Assembly (NCBI RefSeq): GCF_900104605.1
Contig: NZ_LT629960.1
Coordinates: 1,488,001 to 1,552,000 of the forward strand
Length of the DNA: 64,000 nucleotides
Reading direction: 5' to 3'
From: Tidjanibacter massiliensis
GTDB lineage: Bacteria; Bacteroidota; Bacteroidia; Bacteroidales; Rikenellaceae
The position numbers and the translations under genes were made by a program. The notes beneath the pieces are model-generated. The model worked only from the letters and a program-made list of their open reading frames with translations, had not been told where the DNA came from and did no database searches. This document shows, one piece after another, positions 1 to 8,875 of this stretch (the stretch's first letter is position 1; each line of letters starts with the position of its first letter).

Positions 1-2
1 TG

Positions 3-1694
3 ATAGCCATCGACCTCAGTCACAACCGCATCGAGGGCGGCCTGCCGTTTTGGTCGGAGTGGACGAGTAAAAGCCACAAATTCCTGGATTACATTGATTT
101 CTCATACAATGAACTGGACAGCAATCTGCGGGAGTGGACGGCGCTTTTCGACGGGCGCAACCTCGACCTAAGACTGAATTACAACAAAATACCGACCGGC
201 TATGTACCCGATATTTACCTGAATTACCACAGTTGGCCTCAGATGAGCATGGCGATAGCGCGGCAGCGGGCCGACAAAGACACGGGGTTTATGGACGGTG
301 CACAACTGCCCGATTTCCTCTTCGACGACCTGACAACGGGCCAGACACTCCGGGTACAGGATATTTGCAAGGACAACTGCATGACCATGCTGCTGTCGTG
401 GGACCCCCTGCAGGAGAAATCCGTCCGTTTCGCCGAAACCACGGTGCAACGACTGCATAAGCTCTACCACGGCCAGGGGTTCGACGTAATAGCCGTAATT
501 CCGAAGGGAGAGGAGTACCGCAGGGCGGCGGAGGAATACCTGCGGACCCATGAAACGGAATGGTACATCTGTTCGGACTATCGGACGCTCAGCGGCGAAG
601 AGCTTGTCCTACCCGGCGCCCCCTATCCGAGTTACATGCTCTTCGACGCAGAGGGAATCATCGTAGACGAGATATACGAAGGGAAAAACATCCCCCCCTC
701 TTTCAGTATGGGACCATGGCAGCCTTTGGAAGATATCCTTTCTCTCGGATTCGACTATTACGTGTCGCTTTGTTTTTACGAGCACGTCGGGGCATGCAAA
801 TACGAAAGCACGGATTATTCGATGGACAAACAGTACGAACTGCTGCATGCAGCCACACGGGGCGACGGCGTGGATATCGTGCTGATGGGCGACGCCTTCA
901 CGGACATCGATATCGAAGTCGGCCGTTACCGGCAGATAATGGAAGCCGCAAAAGACGCGCTTCTCTCCGTAGAACCCCTGAAAACGTATAAGGACTACCT
1001 CAACATCCATATGGTTTATGCCGTATCAAAGCATGCGCAACCGCGAACAAAGGATTGGCCGGCCGATTATGAAACGGCATTGGACATCGGCTTCATCACT
1101 AACTGGGGGCTGCAGATGAGCCATGGGGGCCCGACCAATTTATCGGATTACACACAAGACCACGAGAGGCTGCAAACGGCCAAAGTGTGGGGGTTTGTAG
1201 TGAACAACTGCCCGGGAGCAGGCGCCGGATATATCAATCCACCGTACCAGCCGAGTTTCGGCACAATAGGATATCTGGATGGCACTTTTTACTTTACAGT
1301 GGTACATGAAGTGGCCGGTCATGCCCTCGGATTGTTGGGAGACGAATATGGCCACAATCAGACCACCCCTACATCAGGAGCAATAGAAACCATCCACTAC
1401 GGGCATCGTGTCGGTACACATCTCAATCTCTCCCTGACCGACGACCCGGCCAGCGTCCCCTGGGCGCATCTTATCGGAGATTCACGGTTTCCGGATGTGG
1501 GAATCTATCGGGGGGGCAGCAATTACCTGTATGGCGTGTGGCACGCATCGCCGAGATGTATAATGACCTCATCCCCAAACTGGCCATATTTCGATACGGT
1601 ATGCAGGGAACTGCTCGTGAGGCGTATTCTGACCTTGGCGGGAGAAGAGTACACTTTCGAAAAATTTCTGGAAAACGACAAAATGGATTATTGA
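3..1694 (+). CDS. LRR / thioredoxin-like / M64 (IgA-peptidase-like) metallopeptidase fusion, 5' truncated by window edge
   Basis: The reading frame is open from base 3, so the gene begins before the window; the first internal ATG (243) is not the start. Bases 3-240 encode leucine-rich-repeat-like text (IDLSHNRIEGGLP, IDFSYNELDSNL). Bases about 300-720 encode a thioredoxin/AhpC-like domain (PDFLFDDLTTGQTLRVQDI, later GAPYPSYMLFDAEGIIVDEI), but the CxxC site is replaced by SWDPLQ. The C-terminal half is a peptidase M64-type domain with HEVAGHALGLLGDEY at 1305-1349. This has three residues between the Glu and the second His (HEXXGH) rather than the usual HEXXH. M64 enzymes are secreted zinc peptidases, the best known being the Clostridium ramosum IgA protease. 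Probably secreted or surface-attached; the N-terminal signal lies outside the window. The substrate is unknown. A lipoprotein gene follows after 61 bp. Confidence 0.8.
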   Translation: MAIDLSHNRIEGGLPFWSEWTSKSHKFLDYIDFSYNELDSNLREWTALFDGRNLDLRLNYNKIPTGYVPDIYLNYHSWPQMSMAIARQRADKDTGFMDGAQLPDFLFDDLTTGQTLRVQDICKDNCMTMLLSWDPLQEKSVRFAETTVQRLHKLYHGQGFDVIAVIPKGEEYRRAAEEYLRTHETEWYICSDYRTLSGEELVLPGAPYPSYMLFDAEGIIVDEIYEGKNIPPSFSMGPWQPLEDILSLGFDYYVSLCFYEHVGACKYESTDYSMDKQYELLHAATRGDGVDIVLMGDAFTDIDIEVGRYRQIMEAAKDALLSVEPLKTYKDYLNIHMVYAVSKHAQPRTKDWPADYETALDIGFITNWGLQMSHGGPTNLSDYTQDHERLQTAKVWGFVVNNCPGAGAGYINPPYQPSFGTIGYLDGTFYFTVVHEVAGHALGLLGDEYGHNQTTPTSGAIETIHYGHRVGTHLNLSLTDDPASVPWAHLIGDSRFPDVGIYRGGSNYLYGVWHASPRCIMTSSPNWPYFDTVCRELLVRRILTLAGEEYTFEKFLENDKMDY

Positions 1695-1755
1695 CAACCG
1701 ACAAACTGCCGGAAGGCAGTCATAATCATTTTATCAACCTAAACAACAAACTATT

Positions 1756-3663
1756 ATGAGAAAACTATTTCTATTGGCAGCCATCGGACTCGTACTGTCC
1801 GGTTGCTCGCAGAACGATGTTCCGGCCGACGGCCCGAACGCTCAGCCGACACAAAGCGTGCCCCACTTTTACGGCTACGCACTGCCGGACGATTCGGCGC
1901 CGGCAACGCGCGGTGTCGCAGACGGTACGAAAATTTGGCCGAAAGAGGTCGTAAAAAACGGCCTCACCGTCAAGTTCCTCGACGGCTCGGCGGCTTCGCA
2001 GGCTTTCGTCAAGGACGCAGCAAATGAATGGGCAAAGTACGCTAACGTCAAATTCAATTTCCTGGAGGACAACACGCAACCCGCATTGGTGCGCATAACA
2101 TTCGACAACGCCTCGTTAACGAGCTGGGCATTGACCGGTACCGACCATGCACGGGTGACCGACCAGACGCAGGCCACCGTACAGTTCGGCAACTGGTTCC
2201 GGCTCGACGACCGTTTCAAGCGCAACGAAGTGCTGCGTGCCTTCGGACAGGTCCTCGGCCTCGACCTGGAGTTCCGCCATCCGAAATTCCATCCCACATG
2301 GATTACGGATGCGAACGGAAACATCGACGAGGCAAAGATACGGACATATTGGGAAGAACAGCTCAACAGCTTCCTCTCCTGGGAAGAGCTCAAAAAATAT
2401 GTAATAGACCCGCTCGAAGACCATTCGCTGCTCATCCGCAGCACCGACGAGTACGACCCCAATTCGGTAATGACATGGCCCTTCTACGAAATGATCGCTG
2501 AGAATATCCCCGTCCTGGACTACGACGACTATCCGGTAAACGAGCTGTCCGAACTCGACAAGAGTTTCATCATAGAGCTTTACGACGTACAAGGCGGCAA
2601 CGAGATTGCCACGCTTCAGCCTTTGATTTCATTCGATTTTACAGGCAAGAAATTAGACATGCGGCTGACAGGCGACAAGGATTTCGCCGTCGTATGGAAC
2701 TGGGACGACGACAAAGGGGAGCAGTTGGTAGACCAGGAAAACGGGGCGTTCTATTATCCGACGGATGCGACCGGCGACTATACCCATACAATCATCCGCA
2801 ATTTCAACGATTACACGAAAAAGAGGGTGGTCGTGTGCGAAATCGTATGGCGGAGCCCAGAGGCTCCCAGATCTGATACAAGCGCCGCGCTAAGCAAATT
2901 CGACCTGCGCAGCGGCAATAATGCCTCCAATTTCAATTTCGAAGAATCGAAGAACACCAAATTGGAGTACATACGCATAGTCGGAGGGTCTGGGTTCCCG
3001 GCCCAGACACTTGAATTCGATGGCTGGGGAGAGTTAAAGTCGCTTTATCTCAACCAAATCGGCGACTCCAGAATCGTCGTCAAGAATTGCCAGAAACTCT
3101 CTACCATAGCTACGAGCACGCACATCTACACTCCGTCGTCCCTGTCGCCGATAAATGTCGATTTAGAACCGATGGAAGTCAATGAAGAGGCTGCGCAGGA
3201 CGGAGCGGCACGAATCGTCGGGCCGGAAGAAGACCCCGTCACGGACTGGCCGGAACTACCCGAGTACCGCTATTCGCTCAGCAATAATGCCGGCAGCGGT
3301 CTGACAATTGAAAATTGTCCGAACATCACTACGCTCAGCCTGGAGAATACCCGTCTGACCGGCCTGGACCTGCATGTCCTGAAAAAACTCAATTACCTCT
3401 ATCTGTCTTCGCAACTGAACGGCATCGTATGCGGAGGAACCTCCTCGACACAAGGAAGATATTTGCAGGAAACGTTATTTACGTTGCCCCCATGCACGAA
3501 TACGGAGTCCAAAGGTACGATAATCCTACGTGGTATAAATACTTCGTTAAGCGACTACACGCCGATATATATCAAAAGCAGCATCGTCAACTCCATCAAT
3601 AACAGAATGAATACCTACAACTGGCAAATAACATGGGATTCGGGTGCATATCCCATGCCCTGA
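1756..3663 (+). CDS. Lipoprotein with degenerate astacin-like (metzincin) domain and C-terminal LRR-like region
   Basis: A 635-residue lipoprotein with a signal peptide ending in LSGC, Cys at residue 17. Residues about 60-240 resemble the M12A/astacin-like zinc peptidases of Bacteroidota: KFLDGSAASQAFVKDAANEWAKY and then VLRAFGQVLGLDLEFRHP (about 159-176). Against the family pattern HEFGHALGLGHEHQHP, all three zinc-binding His and the catalytic Glu are replaced (R, A, Q, L), while the framing Gly, Leu and HP are kept. It is therefore expected to be catalytically dead. The C-terminal third has leucine-rich-like strands (LTIENCPNITTLSLENTRL, LDLHVLKKLNYLYLS). It follows the M64 fusion gene on the same strand and a strong terminator closes the pair. 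Likely role: surface binding or inhibition (inference). Confidence 0.8.
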   Translation: MRKLFLLAAIGLVLSGCSQNDVPADGPNAQPTQSVPHFYGYALPDDSAPATRGVADGTKIWPKEVVKNGLTVKFLDGSAASQAFVKDAANEWAKYANVKFNFLEDNTQPALVRITFDNASLTSWALTGTDHARVTDQTQATVQFGNWFRLDDRFKRNEVLRAFGQVLGLDLEFRHPKFHPTWITDANGNIDEAKIRTYWEEQLNSFLSWEELKKYVIDPLEDHSLLIRSTDEYDPNSVMTWPFYEMIAENIPVLDYDDYPVNELSELDKSFIIELYDVQGGNEIATLQPLISFDFTGKKLDMRLTGDKDFAVVWNWDDDKGEQLVDQENGAFYYPTDATGDYTHTIIRNFNDYTKKRVVVCEIVWRSPEAPRSDTSAALSKFDLRSGNNASNFNFEESKNTKLEYIRIVGGSGFPAQTLEFDGWGELKSLYLNQIGDSRIVVKNCQKLSTIATSTHIYTPSSLSPINVDLEPMEVNEEAAQDGAARIVGPEEDPVTDWPELPEYRYSLSNNAGSGLTIENCPNITTLSLENTRLTGLDLHVLKKLNYLYLSSQLNGIVCGGTSSTQGRYLQETLFTLPPCTNTESKGTIILRGINTSLSDYTPIYIKSSIVNSINNRMNTYNWQITWDSGAYPMP

Positions 3664-3716
3664 TGCGGCATGTACCCTGACAATCGTTATCAACGATTCG
3701 ATAACCGATTAACACC

Positions 3717-3755
3717 GACACCTGCACATGTCCATTCATGTGCAGGTGTCTTATT
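3717..3755 (+). terminator. Rho-independent terminator after the pseudo-astacin lipoprotein
   Basis: A perfect 14-bp stem, GACACCTGCACATG at 3717-3730 and CATGTGCAGGTGTC at 3737-3750, with a 6-nt loop, followed by TTATTCT. Confidence 0.8.
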
Positions 3756-4006
3756 CTCATGCTTTGCCGGTCGGCACCGAGCATTGTGCGAACAACAAAG
3801 TTCCATTCCAAACGGCATCCGTAACCGTCGACGCACCGGTTGCAACAAGAGACCTTTTATTATAATATACCTGCTTTTTCGGTTATATCCTGTTCCATAC
3901 GCCACGCCAAAAGCCGCCGCCCAATCCGCCGCAAAACCGCCGCAGATACCGAAGTACCCGCGGCGGCCAACACAAACCACTACACATTATCCGGACGCAA
4001 GCCCCG
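3756..4006. other. Intergenic, between convergent genes
   Basis: The stretch lies between the terminator of the plus-strand lipoprotein and the stop of the minus-strand anti-sigma gene. An AT-rich patch near 3860-3885 (TTTTATTATAATATACC) is visible. No convincing gene or RNA was seen. Confidence 0.5.
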
Positions 4007-5278
4007 TCAGAAACCGCCATCCACTATCCATACCCGACGGGGATTGTCGTTCCTCAGCGCCAGACACAGAGATTCACGCGAACCGTCCTTCAGAACGACC
4101 TCCACCGGGACAAAGAGCCCCGGATAGAGTCCGGAACGGAAGGCACTCCCGACGTGCATCAGCTCCGCCCCGCCGTAACGTTCCAACAACCCCTCCCGGT
4201 CATAAAGAACGGCCAACATACCGTCCGCCACATCGAGCCGGAGGTCGCGGAATGCCTGAAACAGCCGAACAACGGTCTCCTCCGCCGAATCGGACGGATA
4301 CATAGCCGCAGCATACCGTCCATCTACATCCCGCCACACATACCCCTCCGGCAGGGAAACGACAGCCTTCTCATCGACAAGGACATTGTAACCGACGGCA
4401 GCGACCTCCAAAACCAATACCTCACGGCGACCGTCAAGCACGTAGACCTTCAATCCCTTCAACAAATTGGTCGCACTATCGAAACGATATTCACGACGGG
4501 TATCGGATTCGTCAATCGAGCCATTGAACAGATAGTCGTTTCTAAAATCACCACGCGCCTTCGCCCTCACAGTCAACAACACCTCATCGCCTTCGTCGCG
4601 CACAGAATACCGGACACCTTCGTGCGCTTCGGCTGCTTCCTTCTCTTTCATGAGCACCAAACGAGGGTCGAGGAGCACCGCAAACCACTCTTCGAAGTTA
4701 CTCCCGACCGGCCCTGTTACTCCCGACCGACTGTCGGCCAACCACATGTATTTCCTCCGGCCATCGCACACTGCCGTACGGCCTGCCTTTTCAAGCCGCC
4801 ACCGGCAGGTATCCCCGAACAATACCGTCAGAATATGGTCCGTAAAGTCCGCTTCAAGGTCGATACTGCCGAAACCCTCTGCCGGCATCGTACGAACCTT
4901 CACCTCCATCACCATATTTTCCACCCTATCCATCCCGCGCAGCGAACTGTTCAACTGTGCCGCTGAAGCCATTGCTTCCGAAGGACCGGCCAATACGGCC
5001 ATCCACACTGCCGCGGCAACCAATACCACGGCTGCGGCGGCATAACCAATCCGCCGGACTGCGACCGCCGGGCGTTTTCTGTGCTTCGCGGCGGCACGGG
5101 CCAGCACTTCCCGCTTCAGCGTTCCCGGCGCCACAGGAACCGCCTTGGGCTCCAACGAACGCATTAACCGATAATACGCTGCGCACTCCTCACAATGAGC
5201 CATATGCATCCGCATCTCCGCAGAGACTTCTCCATCGGACAGGTCTCCGCACTTATCTTTGAAATCATCGCATTTCAT
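4007..5278 (-). CDS. Anti-sigma factor, zinc-finger N-terminus, single TM, periplasmic domain
   Basis: A 423-residue protein. Its N-terminus has the HxxxCxxC zinc-finger-like anti-sigma motif (HMAHCEEC, about residues 26-33), preceded by Cys at 3 and 10. One membrane segment follows (GYAAAAVVLVAAAVWMAVLAG, about 78-98). The periplasmic part has a LolA/outer-membrane-lipoprotein-sorting-like beta pattern (LNSSLRGMDRVENMVMEVKV, later YMWLADSRSG). Its ATG overlaps the stop of the upstream ECF sigma gene (ATGA at 5275-5278), so the two are translationally coupled. Expected role: binds and holds the sigma factor at the inner membrane and releases it on an envelope signal. The exact signal is not visible. 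Confidence 0.8.
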   Translation of the reverse strand: MKCDDFKDKCGDLSDGEVSAEMRMHMAHCEECAAYYRLMRSLEPKAVPVAPGTLKREVLARAAAKHRKRPAVAVRRIGYAAAAVVLVAAAVWMAVLAGPSEAMASAAQLNSSLRGMDRVENMVMEVKVRTMPAEGFGSIDLEADFTDHILTVLFGDTCRWRLEKAGRTAVCDGRRKYMWLADSRSGVTGPVGSNFEEWFAVLLDPRLVLMKEKEAAEAHEGVRYSVRDEGDEVLLTVRAKARGDFRNDYLFNGSIDESDTRREYRFDSATNLLKGLKVYVLDGRREVLVLEVAAVGYNVLVDEKAVVSLPEGYVWRDVDGRYAAAMYPSDSAEETVVRLFQAFRDLRLDVADGMLAVLYDREGLLERYGGAELMHVGSAFRSGLYPGLFVPVEVVLKDGSRESLCLALRNDNPRRVWIVDGGF

Positions 5279-5775
5279 AGCTTTCCCTTTTTTTCAATCG
5301 TTCGCATTTTTTCAATACCATACCTGAACCTCGATTTGACAGTCGGTAGCGAAACGCCAAGCATATCGGCTATCTCCGCAAACCGAAGTCCATCCACACA
5401 TCTCATTCGCACGACCTCCGCCTGCCTTGCAGGCAGACCCTCCAGCATGCTGCCGATACGCACGTATTCATGCATCCACTCCTCCTCCGTACCGGTTTCG
5501 TCTGCAACACCCACGCTTTCCAGCGGAAGAGTCCCGGTGTGCCGCCTTTTTTCCGTCCAATCGCAGCAGGCATTCGAGACACACCGAAACAGATAGTTTT
5601 TCAAATCCCCGACATGCGCAAGGTCGCGACTGCTGTCAACCATTTTGAGAAACACATTCTGTACGATATCCTGCGAATCCGCCAGGGAACCGGTACGGAA
5701 AAAAGCGAAACGGAACAACGCATCCTGATAGAGCTCAATCACACGCTCCAGTTCATCCAATCTTTTTCCAATCAT
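5275..5775 (-). CDS. ECF RNA polymerase sigma factor
   Basis: A 166-residue group IV sigma factor. Region 2 is visible as ELYQDALFRFAFFRTGSLADSQDIVQNVFLKM. Region 4 is LPARQAEVVRMRCVDGLRFAEIADMLGVSLPTVKSRFRYGIEKM, the helix-turn-helix that reads the -35 element. It is first in a two-gene minus-strand operon with an anti-sigma factor that overlaps by 4 nt, the usual sigma/anti-sigma pairing. No TonB/SusC receptor lies next to it, so this is not an obvious SusCD/PUL regulator. The target regulon cannot be read from the sequence. Confidence 0.9.
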   Translation of the reverse strand: MIGKRLDELERVIELYQDALFRFAFFRTGSLADSQDIVQNVFLKMVDSSRDLAHVGDLKNYLFRCVSNACCDWTEKRRHTGTLPLESVGVADETGTEEEWMHEYVRIGSMLEGLPARQAEVVRMRCVDGLRFAEIADMLGVSLPTVKSRFRYGIEKMRTIEKKGKL

Positions 5776-6188
5776 AAATTCTACTTACGGCCGTTCACTC
5801 ATATGACGGCAGAAAACCGGTAAAAGATTTAAAAAGGCGATAGAATTTTAATTTCACCGAAAACAGCAACGCTCTTCCATACCGGTCCGGCAATCCACAC
5901 CCGCCATACGGTTGGTTCCCAACACCCGAAAAAACACAGTCCGCAACGAAAACGGGCCGCAAGGCCACAAGCCAGGCCCCGTCCGGGTCTGCACCCACAA
6001 CACGGGCCGACCGACCCTGCCTCCCGCAACGGTCAAATATCTCAAAAAAACATGGATGCGTCCGTTCCAATCATTTCACTGTCTTTCCGCCAAACGACCC
6101 TCCGGCAAGCATGCAACAATGTGCGCTGCTCATTGCCCCGGCAAACAGGGAACGCCTTCCCTGCCGGGAACGGCATAAAACATAAAAC
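5776..6188. other. Intergenic, no supported gene
   Basis: About 410 bases between the ECF sigma start and the tRNA terminator. Short overlapping ORFs on both strands have low-complexity, GC-driven composition and no recognisable domain. The sigma-gene promoter must lie here, but no clear TAnnTTTG element was found. Confidence 0.5.
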
Positions 6189-6229
6189 ACGAAAGGCGAC
6201 CAGCAAATCTTCCTGCTGTCGCCTCTCGT
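6189..6229 (-). terminator. Terminator downstream of tRNA-Ser
   Basis: On the minus strand CGAGAGGCGACAGCA pairs with TGCTGGTCGCCTTTCG around a short loop and is followed by GTTTTATGTTTTATG. It lies about 40 nt past the tRNA 3' end. Confidence 0.7.
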
Positions 6230-6269
6230 ATTCCGGCACCGCGTCTTACATCTTCCCGGCCGTCTTCTG

Positions 6270-6354
6270 CGGAAAGAGAGGGATTCGAACCCCCGGAGCC
6301 TTGCAGCTCAACGGTTTTCAAGACCGCCGCAATCGACCACTCTGCCATCTTTCC
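6270..6354 (-). tRNA. tRNA-Ser (anticodon UGA)
   Basis: On the minus strand the gene starts GGAAAGA and ends TCTTTCC plus discriminator G, giving a perfect 7-bp acceptor stem. The anticodon loop is CTTGAAA, reading UCA-type codons. The TTCGAAT T-loop and a long variable arm (GTTGAGCTGCAAGGCTCC), as in class II tRNAs, are present. The length is 85 nt. CCA is not encoded (the next bases are CAG). Confidence 0.95.
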
Positions 6355-6668
6355 AGACACAAAAGTATAACCTCTTTTCGACTTATCCAAACCGGCGGCC
6401 GGACGGTACGGCACCGTTCCGCAGCCATACCGACGGGTTATCTCCCCACGATACCGCTCCGCCCGCCGCACAGCCCGGCCCCGTCCTACGGCATGTCAAC
6501 GGTCTGTATCTGCGGACGGCGCCGCAGGCACAGCCCCTCGCTTAATACCGCGAGACGAAACGACAAGGTTTGGATTTGGAGATTATTTTTAGTTATTTTG
6601 TGGAACGGGCGGCAACGTGCCCCCTGCCCGCCGAACCATCCGTATCACCATCGCAAGACCGACTTAAA
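6355..6668. other. Intergenic with probable promoter of the HU-like gene
   Basis: Between divergent tRNA-Ser and the HU-like gene. An AT-rich patch at about 6560-6605 contains TTTG motifs followed by TTATTTTG, one base off the TAnnTTTG -7 consensus, about 65 nt upstream of the HU start. No other gene was seen. Confidence 0.45.
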
Positions 6669-6941
6669 ATGAACAAGACGCAGTTAATCGAATCCATCTC
6701 CTCGGAAGCGGGAATATCCAGAGGCGAAGCGAAAAGGAGCCTGGAGGCTTTCATGAAAATAACAACCGCCGCGCTCATCAGCGGCGAAAAAGTCACCCTG
6801 GCCGGATTCGGCACCTTCGCAATAGAGAGGAAACATGCACGAACCGGACGGGACCCGCGCAACGGAGCCCCTATCCGGATAGCGGCCAAAAACGTCGTCA
6901 AGTTTCGCCCCGGCACCGAACTCAGCGAAGCAGTCAAATAG
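6669..6941 (+). CDS. HU/IHF family DNA-binding protein
   Basis: A 90-residue protein of standard HU length: MNKTQLIESISSEAGISRGEAKRSL at the N-terminus, then GEKVTLAGFGTFAIERKHAR and the DNA-binding beta arm region GRDPRNGAPIRIAAKN, ending VKFRPGTELSEAVK. It is a dimeric nucleoid protein that bends DNA. An in-frame upstream extension to base 6570 is rejected because it adds non-homologous residues. It is transcribed alone, divergent from tRNA-Ser and convergent with rlmI. Confidence 0.93.
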   Translation: MNKTQLIESISSEAGISRGEAKRSLEAFMKITTAALISGEKVTLAGFGTFAIERKHARTGRDPRNGAPIRIAAKNVVKFRPGTELSEAVK

Positions 6942-7064
6942 TCCGTCCGCTCCACGCATCCGCACGAACAAAACCGTCGGCGCTTCCCCTGTCCGCCGCC
7001 ATTGCCGTTCCAGACCGGAAGCAATGGAGGTTATGTGCCGATGCATCCGCTGCACGGCGGACGG

Positions 7065-8249
7065 TCACTCCACGTACAGCACCAACCCCTTCAGGTACTC
7101 CCCCTCCGGATGGTAGATATTTACGGGATGGTCAGCAGGCTGCGTCAGTTGATGAAGTATCCTGACATTGCGCCCCGCAACGGCAGCCGCCGTGAAGACC
7201 GCCGTTCGGAAAAGTTCGCGGCTCACCGCCTGCGAACAACTGAAAGTAAAGAGAATACCTCCGGGAGCTATCTGCGAGAGCGCCCTTGCGTTCAGGCGCA
7301 TATAACCTTTCATGGCGTTGCCCAGCACCTTGTGGTGCTTCGCGAAGGCCGGAGGGTCGAGAATGACGAGGTCGAAACTGCCGTCCATCTCTTTCAGGTA
7401 ATCGAACGCATCGACCGCCACCCCCTCGTGCGGTGCGCCGTCGCCGAAATTGAGCGCGACATTCCGCTCCGCGAGGCGGACGGCACCGGCCGAGCTGTCC
7501 ACCGATACGACCCGTTCCGCCCCGCCCGCCAGAGCGTATACGGAGAAACCGCCGGTATAACTGAACGTATTGAGTACGGCACGCCCGCTGCTGTAACGCC
7601 GGACGAGTTCCCGGTTTTCCCGCTGGTCAAGGAAGAAGCCCGTCTTTTGGCCGGCGCCCCAATCGACATGGAACCGGTTGCCGTTTTCGGTGACAATCCG
7701 CTCCGTCGTACCGTCTCCGCCATACAGATAGCCGTCGCAAGCCCCCGTATCGGCCTTATAGGGAAGTGTCTGCGCACTCTTGTCGTAGACAGCCGCCAAG
7801 GCACCGCCGTAAACCCTCCGTAGGGCATCGCATACCGCATCGCGCGAACGGTACATGCCGACGCTGTGGGCCTGTACCACCGCCGTATCGCCGTAAATAT
7901 CCACGACGAGTCCGGGCAATCCGTCGCCTTCGCCGTGCACGAGACGATAACAGTCCGTCATCGGATTCCCGACAAGCCCGACGGCCCGACGCACCCCGAC
8001 AGCGGCACGCAACCGCTCCAGCCACCACCGGGCGTCAATCTCCTCCTGCACGAAAGTCAGTATCCGCACCGTGATGGAACCTATCTGATAATGGCCCCTG
8101 GCAAGGAACTCCCCCTGCCGCGAATAGACATCCACCACATCGCCTTCGGCGGGCTCCCCCTCCATCCGTTCGATGGCTCCCGAAAAGACCCACGGGTGGC
8201 GACGGCCGAGTGACTCCTCCTTGCCGCGTTTCAGGAATATCTTCGTCAT
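7065..8249 (-). CDS. rlmI: 23S rRNA (cytosine-C5)-methyltransferase RlmI family
   Basis: A 394-residue class I SAM-dependent methyltransferase of the RlmI/YccW family, which in E. coli makes m5C1962 in 23S rRNA. An N-terminal PUA-like domain (LKRGKEESLGRRHPWVFSGAI) is followed by the EEHEH-like linker. The Rossmann methyltransferase core shows VLNTFSYTGGFSVYA (motif I), RVVSVDSS (motif II) and the catalytic DLVILDPPAFAKH. The C-terminal FTFSCSQAV carries a conserved Cys. Its start overlaps the end of the upstream exonuclease gene by 4 nt, so they are coupled. RecQ lies further upstream on the same strand. Confidence 0.9.
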   Translation of the reverse strand: MTKIFLKRGKEESLGRRHPWVFSGAIERMEGEPAEGDVVDVYSRQGEFLARGHYQIGSITVRILTFVQEEIDARWWLERLRAAVGVRRAVGLVGNPMTDCYRLVHGEGDGLPGLVVDIYGDTAVVQAHSVGMYRSRDAVCDALRRVYGGALAAVYDKSAQTLPYKADTGACDGYLYGGDGTTERIVTENGNRFHVDWGAGQKTGFFLDQRENRELVRRYSSGRAVLNTFSYTGGFSVYALAGGAERVVSVDSSAGAVRLAERNVALNFGDGAPHEGVAVDAFDYLKEMDGSFDLVILDPPAFAKHHKVLGNAMKGYMRLNARALSQIAPGGILFTFSCSQAVSRELFRTAVFTAAAVAGRNVRILHQLTQPADHPVNIYHPEGEYLKGLVLYVE

Positions 8250-8830
8250 CTGGGTTCCTTCATTAATCTGTTATATATCTCCAGGCAGACCCAGGCATCC
8301 GTCGCCGCATACCCTATCTGCGCTTTCGTGAGAGTGGCCGCTTCCCAATTGCTCAGCCGCTGCGCCTTGGAAACCGAACTGCCGAGCACTATCGCCGCGA
8401 GCTTGCGGACGCTCTTCTCCTCGATGCCCCACTCCCCCGCAACACTCTGCAGGTCCACGAACCCCTGCGGCCTGAACCAACGGAGCCTTTGCAGCCCCTT
8501 GATGTCGTCGCGCACGGCAGCCCCTACCTTCACCACGTCGCCGCTTTCGAGCACCCGCGCCACCTCGCGCACGAACTTCATCTGCGAAAGGCGGAAGAGG
8601 AAACAACGGTCGGCCGAAGCGAGCTGCAGAAGCGCCGTCCGGTTCGACACGCCCGCCTTGAACGACGGCCGCGTCTCGGTATCGAATCCGAGCGCCGACT
8701 GGGCCATGAGGTACGCACACGCCGCAACGGCCTTCTCCTCCGTATCGACAATCTCGACCGTACCGGGGAAAGCGCACTTCGGCATCGCGGTTATCTCTTC
8801 ATTCGTTATGTTGTTCCGGAAACAGCTCAT
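8246..8830 (-). CDS. 3'-5' exonuclease, RNase D-like DEDDy domain
   Basis: A 194-residue single-domain DEDDy exonuclease. Exo I is GFDTET (two metal-binding acids), Exo II is in VKVGAAVRDDIKGL, and Exo III is YAATDAWVCLEIY with the Tyr typical of the DEDDy subclass. There is no HRDC domain, so it is shorter than E. coli RNase D (about 375 residues) and matches the small Bacteroidota proteins annotated as 3'-5' exonuclease domain-containing. The start at residue 1 (MSCFRNN) is uncertain; MPKCAF at residue 16 is an alternative. It sits 45 bp after recQ and overlaps rlmI by 4 nt. Confidence 0.85.
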   Translation of the reverse strand: MSCFRNNITNEEITAMPKCAFPGTVEIVDTEEKAVAACAYLMAQSALGFDTETRPSFKAGVSNRTALLQLASADRCFLFRLSQMKFVREVARVLESGDVVKVGAAVRDDIKGLQRLRWFRPQGFVDLQSVAGEWGIEEKSVRKLAAIVLGSSVSKAQRLSNWEAATLTKAQIGYAATDAWVCLEIYNRLMKEPR

Positions 8831-8875
8831 CGTACAAGCATACAGGCAAAACCGCCAACCGGGCGGTCTGCAAAG

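Noticed and set aside
1705-1720. Small hairpin ACTGCC-ggaa-GGCAGT between the first two genes as terminator
   Set aside because: Six base pairs without a T-run; more likely incidental within a co-transcribed pair.
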